Below are positions 1 to 13,900 of a stretch of 64,000 nt of DNA, piece by piece. The notes beneath the pieces are model-generated. The model had not been told where the DNA came from. It made no database searches and was given only the letters and a program-made list of their open reading frames with translations. The DNA is taken from positions 13,696,951 through 13,760,950 of the forward strand of contig CM076661.1 of NCBI GenBank assembly GCA_038496675.1, given 5' to 3'. This stretch comes from Rachycentron canadum (Eukaryota; Chordata; Actinopteri; Carangiformes; Rachycentridae). Position 1 is the first letter of the stretch; the number at the start of each line of letters is the position of its first letter. A program made the translations under genes and the position numbers.

Positions 1-3000
1 ATTGCTTTTTATTAGCACTGATCAAACATGAACACTTGTTAATGACCAACAAAAACCGGAGATGCGCCGACATTGCTTTAGAAATAGGCTGCGAAAGAAC
101 AGATGCATTGGAACAGCTCCACAGCTGCATCTCATAGTGAGAAGCATTTGACAACAATTGATTCACTGATGTTGACTTGGAGTTATCCCTTCACAACTAA
201 AATGATGGAATCCATTAGTTGGGCAGCAGTGTGGCTAATCAGGGCAGAGCAGACCTAACCACTAGGAGAAATAAATCCCAGTTGGAGGCAGATGGATATG
301 AAATTTGTGTTGCATTTCTTAATTGAATACAAGCTAAGTTAAGCTCATTTTTATTGGGAATGTAGCGTGGCATGCCTTCTTTTGGAAAAATCCCAGGTGG
401 TTAATATTCCCCAGTGAATTTCAGATTATGGAGGAATGTGGATCTGTTTTGAATGTGTGTTTGATGCGGGGGTTTTTTTCCATTAGCATCTTGGAGATGG
501 GCGTGAGGCAGAATTGTCAAACTACAAACAAAGATGTAAAACGCATACTTTTGTGAACAGAAACAATGAAAAGCATGTTTTCAGTGAAGATTAATGTCAG
601 AGAAAAATTAAATAACCATTTGATCAAAGTCGTTTTGCTGTGGATGCACATGTGCTGCTGGACGACTGTGTTGAAGCAATATGATACAGATACACAGCTA
701 AGATTGTCAACTATTGAGCAAGTATCTCGTAGCTCGTAGACTGGTTTTGTGTCTATGTCTCTATCAGGAGGAGGATGTTAGTCCCACGTGTCCCGATTAG
801 TCTTTGCTTGGCGAGCAGGGACACATTAAGTACAGGACATGTGATATGGACCATGACAGAATGGCAAATGTGGCGTGTGCCAAGGAGACAGCCTGTTTTG
901 AAAGCAAATGACTTCCCTTTAAACTGTTTGTTCCAATCAAGTATTGGCAATCTTAGAGGCCTGAAACCCTCCATGGTGATTAAAGAGATCTGTTTGCTCC
1001 TGGTTTTCTCTCGGTGGCACCAGTTTGTACTGTGGCGGCATGTCAGAAAACTAAATTGCTGGAAAGGGTCCTGAGGAAGACTTGGCTTTAGTGTTGGTTG
1101 TTTTCCTATAGAGTGGCCCCCAATGAAATGGAAAGGAAGGCTGTCTCCTGTTCCCGTCTTGTGGATGGCATCCATCCCTCCACCCTCCTGTCTCCCACGC
1201 GCTCTCAGGTTTTCCAGCCAGTTAAGGAGAGAAGCCCAACACTGAGGTTGTCTCCCAGGCTGGTCCCAGGGGAAGTTGGTGAAGGGCTCTGAGCCCTGTG
1301 ATTGATGGACCAGACCTCTCAATCTTAGAAGTAGAACCCCCGGGCTGGGTGGTCCACTGAGTGATTGTACCGAATTAGCAATTAAAGATTTCTGTACAGC
1401 TGAGGAACCCATTTGACTATAAACTCTCTCCATTCTCAGCCTCCTGCCTCTGTCTCTCTTTACTTGCGCTCTCATTTTGCATAAGCTGTCCTTTCATTTG
1501 AATGGTCTCAGCAGTGCCCTTGGTGGAGCAAAGTTTACTTTTATGTTTAAAATAGACCTAAGGGATTTATGCAGATTTGATCTAGGACCTCGTCACCAAT
1601 CAAGAAGCTGCAAGGAGTTTGAATTAATGGGAATTTGAGCAAATATTACTGCACAGTTGCCGGTGGAATGCACAACACAATTGAATGGAGAGGGACAATA
1701 AATTAGTGAGGGCTGACAAAGTCTTTTGTGGAACAGGGCTAAATGAATAGACAACAATTGGAAGTTTTTGTCTGTACCCTAGGTGGATACAGAGCAGTCT
1801 GGGTCTACACTCTTTGTAACCAAGGGTGACACTAATGATGCGCAGCTTGAGCTCACTCTTGCAAGCCACTGCCTGTGTAACTCTAGGTTTTCTACACAAA
1901 TGGCTGTAGAAACAAGCATGAGAACGGACACATCATTAAATCCCTTGAGCAATTCTTAGATTTTTGTATGATAATGAAAATAACATGGCCAAGTTGTCCT
2001 GGTACATTGCATCTTTTCTTGAGGTGAAGGTTCAGATGAAATGGTTCTGATTTTCCAGGACAGTAGCCTAGGATTCAGAAACAAGACTCAACTGCATTGA
2101 ATTATTACGTCTTGCTCCAACATTGCAAAATGAATTTATTCAAACAGCCAAGACTCTGATAACTGCGTCCTAGAGAAGGGAACCACTATTTAGGAGGGCT
2201 GTTGCATCATTCTCTCTCTCAGCAGCTGGTTTTTAAACTTAACTTCAAACAAATAAAGACCTATGAACTAATCTCTGATAGCAAACCTTTATTTTTAGAT
2301 CCATAAAGCACATAAGGAAATGTTGAGTACAATCTGCCAAATTAGATCCTATGTGCAAAGTTTGTGCAGTGTTAAGTTTCACCCATGCTCTGTGAATGCA
2401 CCAAGTCTATGTGTTTAATGTCAATGAAATTCTTCTTACATAATTAGGTTGTAAGGTTGCACAAGACTTTTGCAACATCTAAAGATGTTTTAAAACAAGT
2501 TTTAAAATGGGCTGTCTCTTAGTTTCATGCTGAAGTTGTTACTGGCGGCAGAGGTTCTCTCCTCCCTGCTAATAAGCTTTATTGAGACTCCTGAACCTCC
2601 CCCACTGGGCTTCCCTTGGCATGTGCGCCCTGCTGTCACTCAGGCCAGACTTTCCCTGATCCCATCGCTGCGGGAGGGCATGCCCACCGCCCTACCACAA
2701 CAGCTCATTACTCAGAAACTTTGGAGGAGGATTAGAGGGGTGTGGAGGAAGATGAGGAGGTGGGCAGACAGGAACAGGAGCGTCGCTTTGACACAGTTCC
2801 CCCTTTTCCTATTGCCCCCTTCATGCTGACCCACTTTTGCTCTGTCAGTCCTCAGGTACACTGACCCTGCCTGGTCCATTGGGTCACAGCAGGATCAAAA
2901 CATAACTCAGCTTCCATGACTTCTTTCCCAAAAAACCTCCATGTGGCACACATTCCAGTCACTCCTGGGAAAATGACACAAACTTATGAGTGATTGCTGG

Positions 3001-4904
3001 GTTTTGTATTGACAACATATATTTACAGGATTGTCGTGTTGGTGTCTTGTACATTATGAAGACTGATGAAGTCTATTTTTCTGGCCACTGGATTTGGGAC
3101 TTTTCTTTCCAGTTTCCAACTCCAAATAATGACAGAGCTTCTAAAACATTGGGGATTCAATGTATGTGTTTGCTATTGCTTCGTCGAGTGACGTAGTTGC
3201 ATAAAGATGACAGATTATAGAGATGCGGTCCTCTTTGATCCGGCTTGCGTGCCATGCCAGATCTCCCTCTCAGTCAACACTCTGTTTTCTGGAGTTCTAG
3301 TCACAAACACATTGCAACTTTACTGCGTTTCCCAAAACACTCTGCCAGGGAAGGAGATGTGTTATCTTTGCTGGCAAGGCTGTGACTGTGGTTTCTTGCA
3401 TGCGTCACCTCTGTTTTCAAACCTTTGTCTCTGTGGCAGCAAGTTTAAAGCACTTGGTTCTGGCCATAGTGTGAGTCCAAAGACTGTCATCACTTTCTTT
3501 TATTCCTGGTTTCTGAGCGGGAAATGTTGGATATGATGATTTTTCTCTGCTGTTTGTTCTCAATGCAGCAAGTAAAAATTAGTTTGAATGAGGCAACATC
3601 TGCCATTATACATGTATACTGAAAAAAAATTAAGTCCTGTTTCATATTTTGGCAAAGGAAAATGCTTATTCATGCTCATGAATTTGAGCTGAGACATAAT
3701 AAACAGTTGTTGCAAATTTTTGTTTTATAAATCTTGGCAGAAACAATATTTTTCCAGTTTGTTCATGTGCTAAAAGTGCAAAACAGAATCATGGTGATCA
3801 TGATCAGGAAGCAACATACAGCAAGGACCCACCATTATGGCTTTAAGCTGTCTGATTCATGACTATAATTTAATTTGACTGTAACAGTGAGAAACAGTTC
3901 CGTCATACTAATAAGCATGCCATTATTTTCAGGCCTCTCCTCACCCAAACACACATTTTTCTCTCCAAAATCAGAAGTTGGATCTTCTCCTTTCAACACC
4001 ACATGAAGCAAAATTCCTCATCTCAGTTTCTCAGTTTATGTCATGGAAAGATCTGCTACTAATAATCACTCTGTCTCTGTTAAGAAAGCTATACATCTTC
4101 ATCCACACAAGTTACTTTCCCTTTGTCAAAACACAGAGATACAGACACACACTTGTCTTTGCCATAATGTTAGTTACATTGACCCCTCTCTGCATTTAAT
4201 GGAGCATACTGGGGCTTGACTGGGTGCCAAATGAGCAATGACAAGATGTTTTCAGGCCTCTGTTACTGTCAGTATGGCTGCACTGGGGCATTAACAGACA
4301 CAATGTGTTATTTACTGCAGCACCCCTATGAACCCCTTAATGTATACACACCTGAAGCGCACACCATATGATTTTTATTGGCAAAACAAGCAAAAAGAAG
4401 TTTTGGGCCAATCATTTCCCTGTTAGCCATTCATTAATCGTCATTCCTCATGTGCACAGTTAAAACATTAGGTTCTTGTTTAAGTAGATTTGCACTGTGG
4501 TTGATGATAAAGGTCAGGGCTGTCACATAGGCTTCCTCAACATATTTATGATATAAGCACTTCCTTCATCTGTCCCTGGGGTTTGAGGAGAGTTATGGGT
4601 AATATGATTATAAATGACGTCGGGTGTTATCGTTACATTCTGCTGGATGGCAGTGCTGTCTTATAAACGTGGTTGATGGAGATCCATTTCCATACACTCA
4701 CTCTGGAGTCCCTCGAGGCCCAGCTGTGGGTCCCCTAATTTCTCCTCTTGCCAAGATGCTCACATCTGTAAGTTATATGGTCCCCTCCTCAAGCTGAGCT
4801 CCTCTTCTCTCTCTACAATGAGTGCAATGGTTCATGACAGAGAGGCACGGCACTGTAAGATAATTTTCCTCCTCTAAAGCTGTGCTTTCTCTTTCCGTTT
4901 GCAG
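1..4904 (+). other. ltbp2 intron (left edge to first visible exon)
   Basis: AT-rich sequence with no supported exon. I looked for the missing 8-Cys (CC-containing) exon of the hybrid/TB1 domain and did not find it, so it should lie to the left of the window. The stretch ends in a pyrimidine-rich tract and acceptor (ttccgtttgcag). Confidence 0.7.
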
Positions 4905-4979
4905 CATATGCAGTGATTGCGAATGGACAAGTGGAATGTTCCAAAGGTTTTAAAAGGATGAATCTCACACACTGTCAAG
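4905..4979 (+). CDS. ltbp2: ltbp2 exon: C-terminal tail of hybrid/TB1 domain
   Basis: Seventy-five nt starting with two bases of a split codon. It reads AYAVIANGQVEC, then KGFKRMNLTHCQ. The last two cysteines and the GxKRxNxTxCQ ending are typical of the segment leading into the first calcium-binding EGF in LTBPs. Acceptor gcag, donor gtaagc, phase 1 out. The NLT sequon is a possible N-glycosylation site. Confidence 0.85.
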
Positions 4980-7900
4980 GTAAGCTATAAAATATGTTGG
5001 AAAATGTCTATTCAGTTCAATATTTTATGATATGATTTAACCTAGTACATATTTTAATAGGTAGTTTACTCATAACAAAAACATAGCTCATGTTAAATAT
5101 AATGGCACGGATGTGATAAAAACTAACTGCCCATATGTTTTCATACATCCATGGACCCCAGAGGATGCCTGTAAAAGTATAAAAGTCCCTTGCTGTATGT
5201 CTGGCCCCCATGGGAATCAAGTCAGGACTACACTTAGCCTTGTCCCAGGGTCAAAGTTCAGCAGCCAATAAGTGCCTGGGGCTGTTGTTTTAATTGGTCT
5301 TTGGGGTACGAAGTGGAGAATGTTACAGTAGGGTGCAATTATGGTAATTGTGGCTCTCTGAGTATTTTTGAGGGAGCTTTACTTGCAAGCAGATCTTGTT
5401 GCTCAGCATTTCCGAATGTGCTAGCAGAAGAAAAGCTGTAGAAACACCAGCTCACCCATCCATCTGTATGTGAAAACAAACTCAGGTTGTGCTTGAATAT
5501 ACAGCGTGTTTTCCTTCATCACAGCATCCCAGAGGTGGCCATTAAGCTGAACTGGTGGTTCAAGAAGCAATAACCACCCACAGTGTCAACTGTGTAGACA
5601 AGCTTCCTCTTGAGAATTTGGACCATTTATATTTGTTGGTGGTGTTAGTATACAGCATTGGAATTAGTCAACGTGAACAAATAAACCTCAGCCCAGTGAC
5701 ACGGGAAAAAAATGCACTGATTGACCTGTGAGCAAGGCAACTGATGCTGACACTTTGGAAATCAAAATGCAGCTTTTCTGACAGTCAACTTTGTAGCTCA
5801 GCTCTGTGACTGACTTGATTAATGGTGTCATAATCCATAAGGCAATGCTTACTGAAGCCTATGGAGTGTAACAGGATAATTCTCCAATGGACAGCTTTGA
5901 CTACATCAATAACAGGCCTCATCCTCTGGTTCAGCAAGTTCAACATGTTTTCATATCCACACTATTGGCTTATTAATGTTTTCAGGTAATGATTGAGCTG
6001 GGAAACAAATTTTATTAAAACAAAGACCTGTGAACAAGGACACACTTATTTTCCAATAGTGTGTCAATGAGCCAACAAATGTGGAAATTTATCTTTGTAT
6101 TATTCATGCTTTTCTTTCATGATTGTTTCAAGATGTTCATCCCTTTCAGTTGCATGTTGCTTGACTTCCAAAAGAGCAAAGCTGACAGTTACCCACAATA
6201 TTTACTGGGGCGCTTTTAAGTCTCTGTCCCGTTCAGCCGCTGCGCCATTCCCAAAAATTATTTCTAATTTAAGGTCTTACAGCAACTGCCAAGGAAGCAA
6301 AAACCTGTTCTTTCTTGGATTTTGTCATTATTATCAGGATGGTGTCCAGCTCTCCAAACCGGGACTGCTTTCCTGAGCTGTTAGCTGTGTATTCTAACAG
6401 AACGGAGAAGAACTTGTCTCATCCTCTGAAATAGGCATGATTTACTGCTCTGGCTTTGTAAGCTGACCCTTTCAGTGACGTCCTTACTACGATACGATAA
6501 GATTCCCTGTCAGAGCCATACGCCATACTGTTACTTCAGACATGATTCCTTATCTTCAGAAGCTACTACTTAGAAACTAGGTCAGCTGAATTGGCCATTT
6601 GTCACTGTGCTTGTTAGATGAAAGGCCCACACAGTTGCATATGAAGTCTCTGGTTGTGGGTGGTAAACTGGTGCCAGGAGCAACTCTTCTGACATTTTAG
6701 ATCACCTCAACCGTAAGTTAAAAACACTGACATTTGACATTTACCATATTGAATATAGCCTTGGTCAACAGGATCACATATCAGGTTTAAAAGGGGTTTA
6801 TAAGGGGTGTAAAAATCTACTGTTTCCAGTAATGGCTGCTTTGGCCGTATTTTGAGAATGTGCATTCACTATTCACAGTAATGGATGAATTTTGGCCTCA
6901 TAAGTTACGTCTGGTTTGAGACTTCCAAAGCAGTCATAAGGTGCTCCCTCTGGCCATAACAGCCAATACATAATAAAGAGTCTGATGTTGCCAATTTCCT
7001 TTACAGTCTCTATAAATAATTCTGCAGGTGTTAATGTGAAGCTTGGTTTTTCCAGAGGTTAAGAGCAGACAAGGTCAAGTAAGGTTGCAGCAGACTGGTT
7101 GACACTTGACACTTGACATAGAGTATTGCAGTCATCAATGGATATCTTTAATAACAATTAAAAAAAACAACATTCACCATAAAAGGTGTTGATGGACACT
7201 TTTAAGTTTTTACCACCAGGACTATTTGTCAAAGAGAGCAACCAAGCAGAAATTCAAAATAGATGTTGAGATTAGTGCTGGTCATGACAGGTTGTCATGG
7301 AAGTCAGGTTCAATCCCAATCAACCCACCAGCAGACTGTAACAAGAGCACTAATCTGGGACTCAACCGAACCATGGATTAAAGACCCCATGTGATGAAGG
7401 CTGAGCCCAACGCTGACCTGAACTCTGACCAGATAGCATGCTGCTTAAACTAAACCACGCAATATTGTTGTTCCAGTTTTCAGAGTGTGAATATCAGCAG
7501 AGACAGGAATGGCATCTGCAGTCTGCTTCGTTGTCTTCACATCACGTGCCTCGTCTTTAGTGGCTTTTGCTTACAGAGACGGAGGCTTGTTTACATTGCC
7601 ATAATATAGAGGCTGGAGGCTTTGTCATTGTAAGGCCACCTTCAGCTTCAGAACAAGTCCCTCCTAAGAGAGATAGAAAAGTGCAAAGAGAAATGGAAAA
7701 ACAAAAGGAAACACAGATAGAAAAGAAGAAACAACTGCACAACAAAGGGGACATTGAGGCATTCCCTGGATTTGCTTCAGTCCACAGAATTTATCAGCCT
7801 CAATCCATTATAAACTCACTTTTTCCAGCAGGAAGCAAAACAACAAAACAAGAGCAGATTAATTAGAATTGGGAAAATCTGTGGTGGCAGGCTGTCTCGT

Positions 7901-10900
7901 TCCAGTCGTCAAAGCAATGGGAAAAGACCTAATGATGTACTCTTTTTTAAACACGGTAGAACAACAAACTTTGCTTGGTCCCAGTGTGATCGCATGACTA
8001 AGCGCCTGAAATATGTCCCCCTATGCTCCTGGCTGGCACATAAACTGGTGAGCTTGCTTCCATTTGGCTTCGTGACTCAGGAGCTGTTGGAGCAATAAGC
8101 AAAAGTCCACCGACCACCATATCACTCCGGCACATGGTTCAGGTCAGACAGAGGGAAAAACTGCTTTAACTTTCACTCACTGACGTAAGGATGCTGTGAC
8201 CTTGTGGAAAGCTGTAATGGAAAGATGCTGAGGAAGATGATAATCTAAAACATTCTGTGATTTGCTCTATGTCTGCTTCACTGCCCAGATTTGAAAGTCA
8301 AGGTTACTACAGCCCTGAGAGCTTGTAATATCTTGCAGTCAGAGGGATACATGATTTTGAGTGTATCCTGCTTTATAGTGGTTTATATTTATTGTACCTA
8401 TTTCTCCTATCACTCCTCCTTGCTTTCATACAAAGGTGTAAGCTGACTGTTTTCGTACTTCATCAGCTCCCAGCAACTGGTGGTTTTGACTACATGATCT
8501 ATTGCAATCTAATTTGTAACCTTTCAAGGTGTAAATGTTTTCTAAAGCCTTACATCATGCAAACATAAAAGCTCTGTATACTTAATGTGAAATTCAGAAC
8601 ACTAAATCTGATATTGATACTTGTACCATGTTTGGACGAGGGGTTCATTGGGAGTTTAATAAAGTTTTTGCCAGGGGAAAAAACATGACTTCATGATATT
8701 TCCATACTAGAGACTTTATGACTGTCATACTGCATATTTCAGACATCAATGAGTGCCTGTTGCCTGGGATCTGTAAGAACGCTGAATGCCTCAACACCAG
8801 GGGAAGCTACAGGTGCACATGTAAACCAGGCTACATGTTAGACTCTGCCAGGAGTCACTGTGTCTGTAAGTATTGCTCATAACAGCACATTATCATAAAG
8901 CTGTGACTATTTATTTATGTTTTACATTGGTTTACATGATTATATTGACTCTCTCCTTAGCTGACAAGGCTGTGTCTGACCAGAGGGCATTCTGCTACAG
9001 ATCAGTGTCAGTGGGCACATGCTCTCTGCCACTTGCTCAACACATTACCAAGCAGATCTGCTGCTGCAGCCGAGTGGGCAAGGCCTGGGGCTCTGGTTGT
9101 GATCGCTGCCCTCTGCCAGGATCGGGTACAGTAACAGCAAAAGTTTCCCTGTACTGCTCCTGCATGTGTCTGAATTCTCCTCAAGGCTTAGCTCGTCCAT
9201 CCATCTGCAGACTTAACCATCCATATCTGGTTTTTACTGTTCTTGCTCCAGAACTATTCGCAGGGTTGAAGGCTTTTGCAGATATAAGATGTCACATGTA
9301 ATTTTATGCAAGGTTGAGCAATGGTAGTGAAAGCGCAGGCAAAGAATATTTACCACTTAGACACAATTTTGCTCTCTGCTAGGCATGTAAAGCAGTTCAA
9401 AATAACCAAATGTGTTTGGAGTGGAAAAAGACCAAAAACATAACAGTTTTCATATTTTGGAGGCTACATAATAGTGGGAGTCAGTCTTGTGTTATCACTC
9501 CAACCTCCAGAGAGAAACCCCACTAATAGACCGGCAAAACTTCACAGCAGAAATAAATAGCCTGGCCAAGTGAAACATGGGAAGTAGTTGTCATCTTTTT
9601 TTTTTCATTCCGATCTAATCTTCAAAGTCTCTGAGAGAAACAGGCTGGTTTTATGGAGTGTCTGTACTGGCCAGTGATTCATGGGGATTGTCATAGATCA
9701 GATATCAGAGACACAGACCTCCATGGTGCTGCTCAGCCAGCACTGACACAGTACACAGACACAAAGCCTCTGATTATTTCGGACGCTGGCTTTTGTATGG
9801 CCTGACAAGCCATTAGAGCCATGTTCTGAATGAAGAAGCCAGGCCCATTACTTGTGACTTTGAGGTAACAGGAGCCCACTGACTTTCATTCCATATTTAA
9901 TTCTCTGATGTGGCTCCTGATCATATATAGCCCTATTTCCCTCCACTTTAAATTCATCATTCAGTAGCTTATCATATCCACATTTCCTGCATTTACACAA
10001 GCATTTACAGCGACCACATATCTGTCATTACCCGTATCTCTATTCCAGACTCTTTTGGCGTAGAGTTGCTGGTTTCAGGTCAGGCAGGGGACACAGTGCT
10101 TCTCACTTGTAATGGTTTCACCATTGCTGAGGTTTGTTGGGCTCGGACACAAAGAGGTGCAGTCTTTCTCCTTTTAAGCAACCAGCCAATCCTCCATTAA
10201 CCTCACATTCACATGCCTCTACACCAAAAAGTTCAAAGGTCAATCAGTATTACATGACACCCCACCACCCCACCCCCACCCCCTGCACTGCCCTGCAGTG
10301 GTTTTGTATGTTTGTTTGTAGAGATCCCCCAATCTCTCCAAATCTTCTCTCTCTTTCTCCATCTCTCCCCGGTAGCCCTCTGTGACAGCTGTCACTGACT
10401 GACCAGCTCGCTAGTTCTGCAGCAATACCCTGAAACTTGACCCTCTCATTCACAGCACACAGTAAAGCACAGCATGCTCAACATAACAGTATTACACGGA
10501 TGGCTTATGGTATTGCTGTGAACATCAGACAGAAATATCAGTCACAATTACACTCTGGCAATGTTTGACGTTAGCTTTAGGAGTTCACGAGCTCGATACA
10601 GCGACTATGTTTTCTATGGCTCATTGTTTGCTGTGATTCCTTCCTTGCAGACCATTTCAAGGAGATCTGCCCAGCTGGTCACGGATATACCTACTCTCGC
10701 TCTGATGTGCAGATTTCTCTTAGACAGCTGGAAGACGACGATCTGCAGAGCACAGGATTATCATGGGAGGAGCAGAGTCCCACTTATCCTCAGCCTCCAT
10801 CCTCCCAGCCTTCACTGTCGTCGCCCAGCAGGCCGCACTTCCCCATCTACCCACAGACACCACAAGTGCCCCAATACCCAGAGTACCCTGAGATACCACA

Positions 10901-13900
10901 AGTACCCAAATACCCTCTGACTCCACAGCAGCCTCTCCATCCCTTTCACCCAGACAGAGAGACACCTACACAACCAGAAGGTGAGAATAAAAGGCTTGGT
11001 TCATGAAATCTGTGCCAAGTTGTCTTTTAGGTTGATGAATGTTTACTCTGAATGTTAAAGAGATGCACAGTTGTTGCTCCTGAATGTTCTGTACATATTA
11101 TGCGCTTAAGCTTCAGAGTTATCCAAATATGGTATTCACTTAAGCACTTGAATAATTTTACCACAACTAATGGCATAAACAATGCAGGGCAGCTGAGTGA
11201 TTACACAATAGGGCTTTTTTCTGTAGGATGTAAATGGATTAGCTTCTTTTTTAAGAATCCAAACATCAACAGGATGTTTTGAGTTCCACAAATAAATCCA
11301 ACATCGAAAATATTCGGAGGAGTATTCATATCCACCATCCATCATAGTGAAACCCCTGTGAGCATCACAGAAATGCACATGAGTAATCCACATTGACCAT
11401 ACATCTAAATCCTCAGGATTTTCTGCAAATGCATCTTCCTGATTTAATGCTTATGAGATACTTCACTGGCACAGCTACAACATTTTGATTTATGTCAGGA
11501 GACAATTCTGTAAATATTTAGGGATTTCTGTCTTCATTATCAGAGATATCTGTTTCACTGTCTCCTTTGCATTTTTCCTCAGCCAGTAGTCTGCCCTGCT
11601 TTTATGACACAACTGTCTTTGTCTTCTCTGTCTGGCTCAGAGGATAAATGTGGCATAAGCTTTATTTTATTAGAATTGAAGACCTCCAAAGCTGCAAGTC
11701 AAGTGCTTAAAGAGAACACAGGTTTTTATGTATGTTGTTTGTAGTCAGTAATGATATTTGTTAAAATGAACATAATGCCAACTTTTGCTACTGATAAACT
11801 TTTCCTCTTCTCTCTGTCTGGTGGCAGATGTGGAAATTCTGAGCCTGGTAAGTTCTCCCTCCCTGTCTTGGCTTTTTAAATGTTTGTCTTAAGACGATAT
11901 ACTCTAGCTATCTCAGCTGGAGAGTTTGTTATGATTATATAACTTATTCAGACCACATTTTGGTAGATAAACACTTCTAATTAGCACTACATATGATGAC
12001 AAAAGCAGACTTACTGTATCAATATGAATATTGTAATGAAATATGGAACCAAAATCCTTTTTTGAGAAGTAATATTGCTTGTTTTTCAGCCAGCTGTTGT
12101 GACTGACTCACCACTGAAATATCCAGGTATTTTTTCTCTTGGCTTCACTCACACAGATCATATAACACTACATGTTGACAAGTGCCTCAACAGTGATGTT
12201 TAATGATTCTAGTGGTTTTATTTAGCATCTCTAAGCATAAAGGCCAATAGTAGTTTCAGTCAGGCACAGACATGCAGCGTGTTTTCTAAAAATTGCTCAT
12301 TCCTGCATAGTGGTGGCGGTCTCAGTCCTTGTCTGCTCTGCCCACACGCCAGTGAAAACATTGACATTAAAGTCTGAAGGTTCCCTTCATTCATTAAGTC
12401 AGCTTGATTTATTTTGGTCATTGTGCTGTTTTTAGCCTGGAGAAAAAAGTAGATCATTTTTATACAGCTGCCCATTGAGTGACAGCTCAGGCAGCAGTGG
12501 TTGGGAAAACAACCAGTGTATCAAAATGGACATGGAGAATGATAATTAACTTTGTGAGACAGCGTTAGTGGTTCTTTGTATTCACACCCACACTCTCTTC
12601 ACAGAGAGTTCTCCAGACTCCTCCATCATCAGCCTGAGGCCAGATTCAAAGGACACGATCCAAACAGACTCAGTAACAGGTAAAACACACATTAGACAAC
12701 ATGTATTAAACACTGGGCCTTTTTTTGAAACACTGGTGTAACCCTTTTCAACCCTATTTCACCAACCAAAGTTGTGATATGAGGAACAAAATGAAGTACT
12801 CCCATTGTAGAATAAACCTGTCTGTGGTAAACAATTGCTCTCCCTATAATAGCTAATGAAAGGGGATAATCCTGCTTCCAATAACCCATTATTATTATGA
12901 CCTTAAATTGCACTTATCAAAATACAGAAAAACCCATACATAGAGATAAAAAAACAACACATAGCTGTTACTTTGTTGCCTTTTCTGTATTAGTTTGTTA
13001 TTTAAAGGTGAAGAGTGCAGGACTCTTACATATAAATGAATGTCTGTTACATTCAAGCCTTTGCCAAAGGATTCCACATAATTTTTACATTTGTGATCTG
13101 TGGCCACATTTCCATGCTGGAGCACCTGGAGTGATGCATTTTACGTCAAGCAGCAATGATTGGTTTGCCAGAGCTGAAGAGGGGAGAAACTGTAATGAGG
13201 GACTATGGAAGAGCCTGTGACAGAAAAACCTTGGAAGCATTCAAGAAAATTTGCTGATGCTCCAGATGAAAAAAGAAACTTGGAAGGATGAGGAAGGAGG
13301 AAGGATTACACTACAAGGATGAATCATCTTCTTCAGGCCTATCTTAGTCTACACTCTCTCCAAAGATAGGACAGTATCTGTGCTTGTTTCTTGCTTCCAA
13401 CCAATCCCAAACTCACACAGGACAGAGTGAAATCTTCCAGGTCCTGCTCCTTCTAGGTCATCTTAATTCTCTGAACTAAACAAGAATTACTATTAACTTG
13501 TTGGTACTGAACAAACCATGAAGCACAATAAGTAATTATCTGTAAATGATGAAATCACTGTCAGAGCAGAGTAAAATATGGACAGCAGAATGAAATGAAC
13601 AAAAACTGATGTAAATCCGATTGTAAAAATACAAAGTAAATGATGTAAATCAGGTTCTTAAACTGGATGAAAATCTAAAATCACCAGGTGGGTATGAGGC
13701 TGTAGGACAACCATGCGCAAGAACAGCATGAAACTGAATTCTTCATTTTTTATGTTCTCTGTCAACTGCTGGCAGACAGCGTCATTTCTCATGAGGCATT
13801 TTTGCAGGCTGACCCAGAGTTAAGCTGTGTAAAGCTTGTATTGTGCTTTTATTTGACCCCCTTTTCTCAAAGCCAAGTTGGCTTGAAGAAGCGGCACAGC

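Noticed and set aside
753..1475. 240-codon minus-strand open frame
   Set aside because: Lies in an ltbp2 intron, overlaps open frames on the other strand, has no recognisable domain, and shows no promoter or splice support. Length alone is not enough in GC-richer intron sequence.
1..4904. Search for the missing first 8-Cys exon of ltbp2
   Set aside because: No CC/CCC-containing TB-like frame with splice sites was found, so the exon is assumed to lie left of the window.
8873..9301. 142-codon open frame around a TB domain
   Set aside because: It is the real TB exon (8961-9125) read through into both introns; GT-AG sites and the family pattern define the exon.
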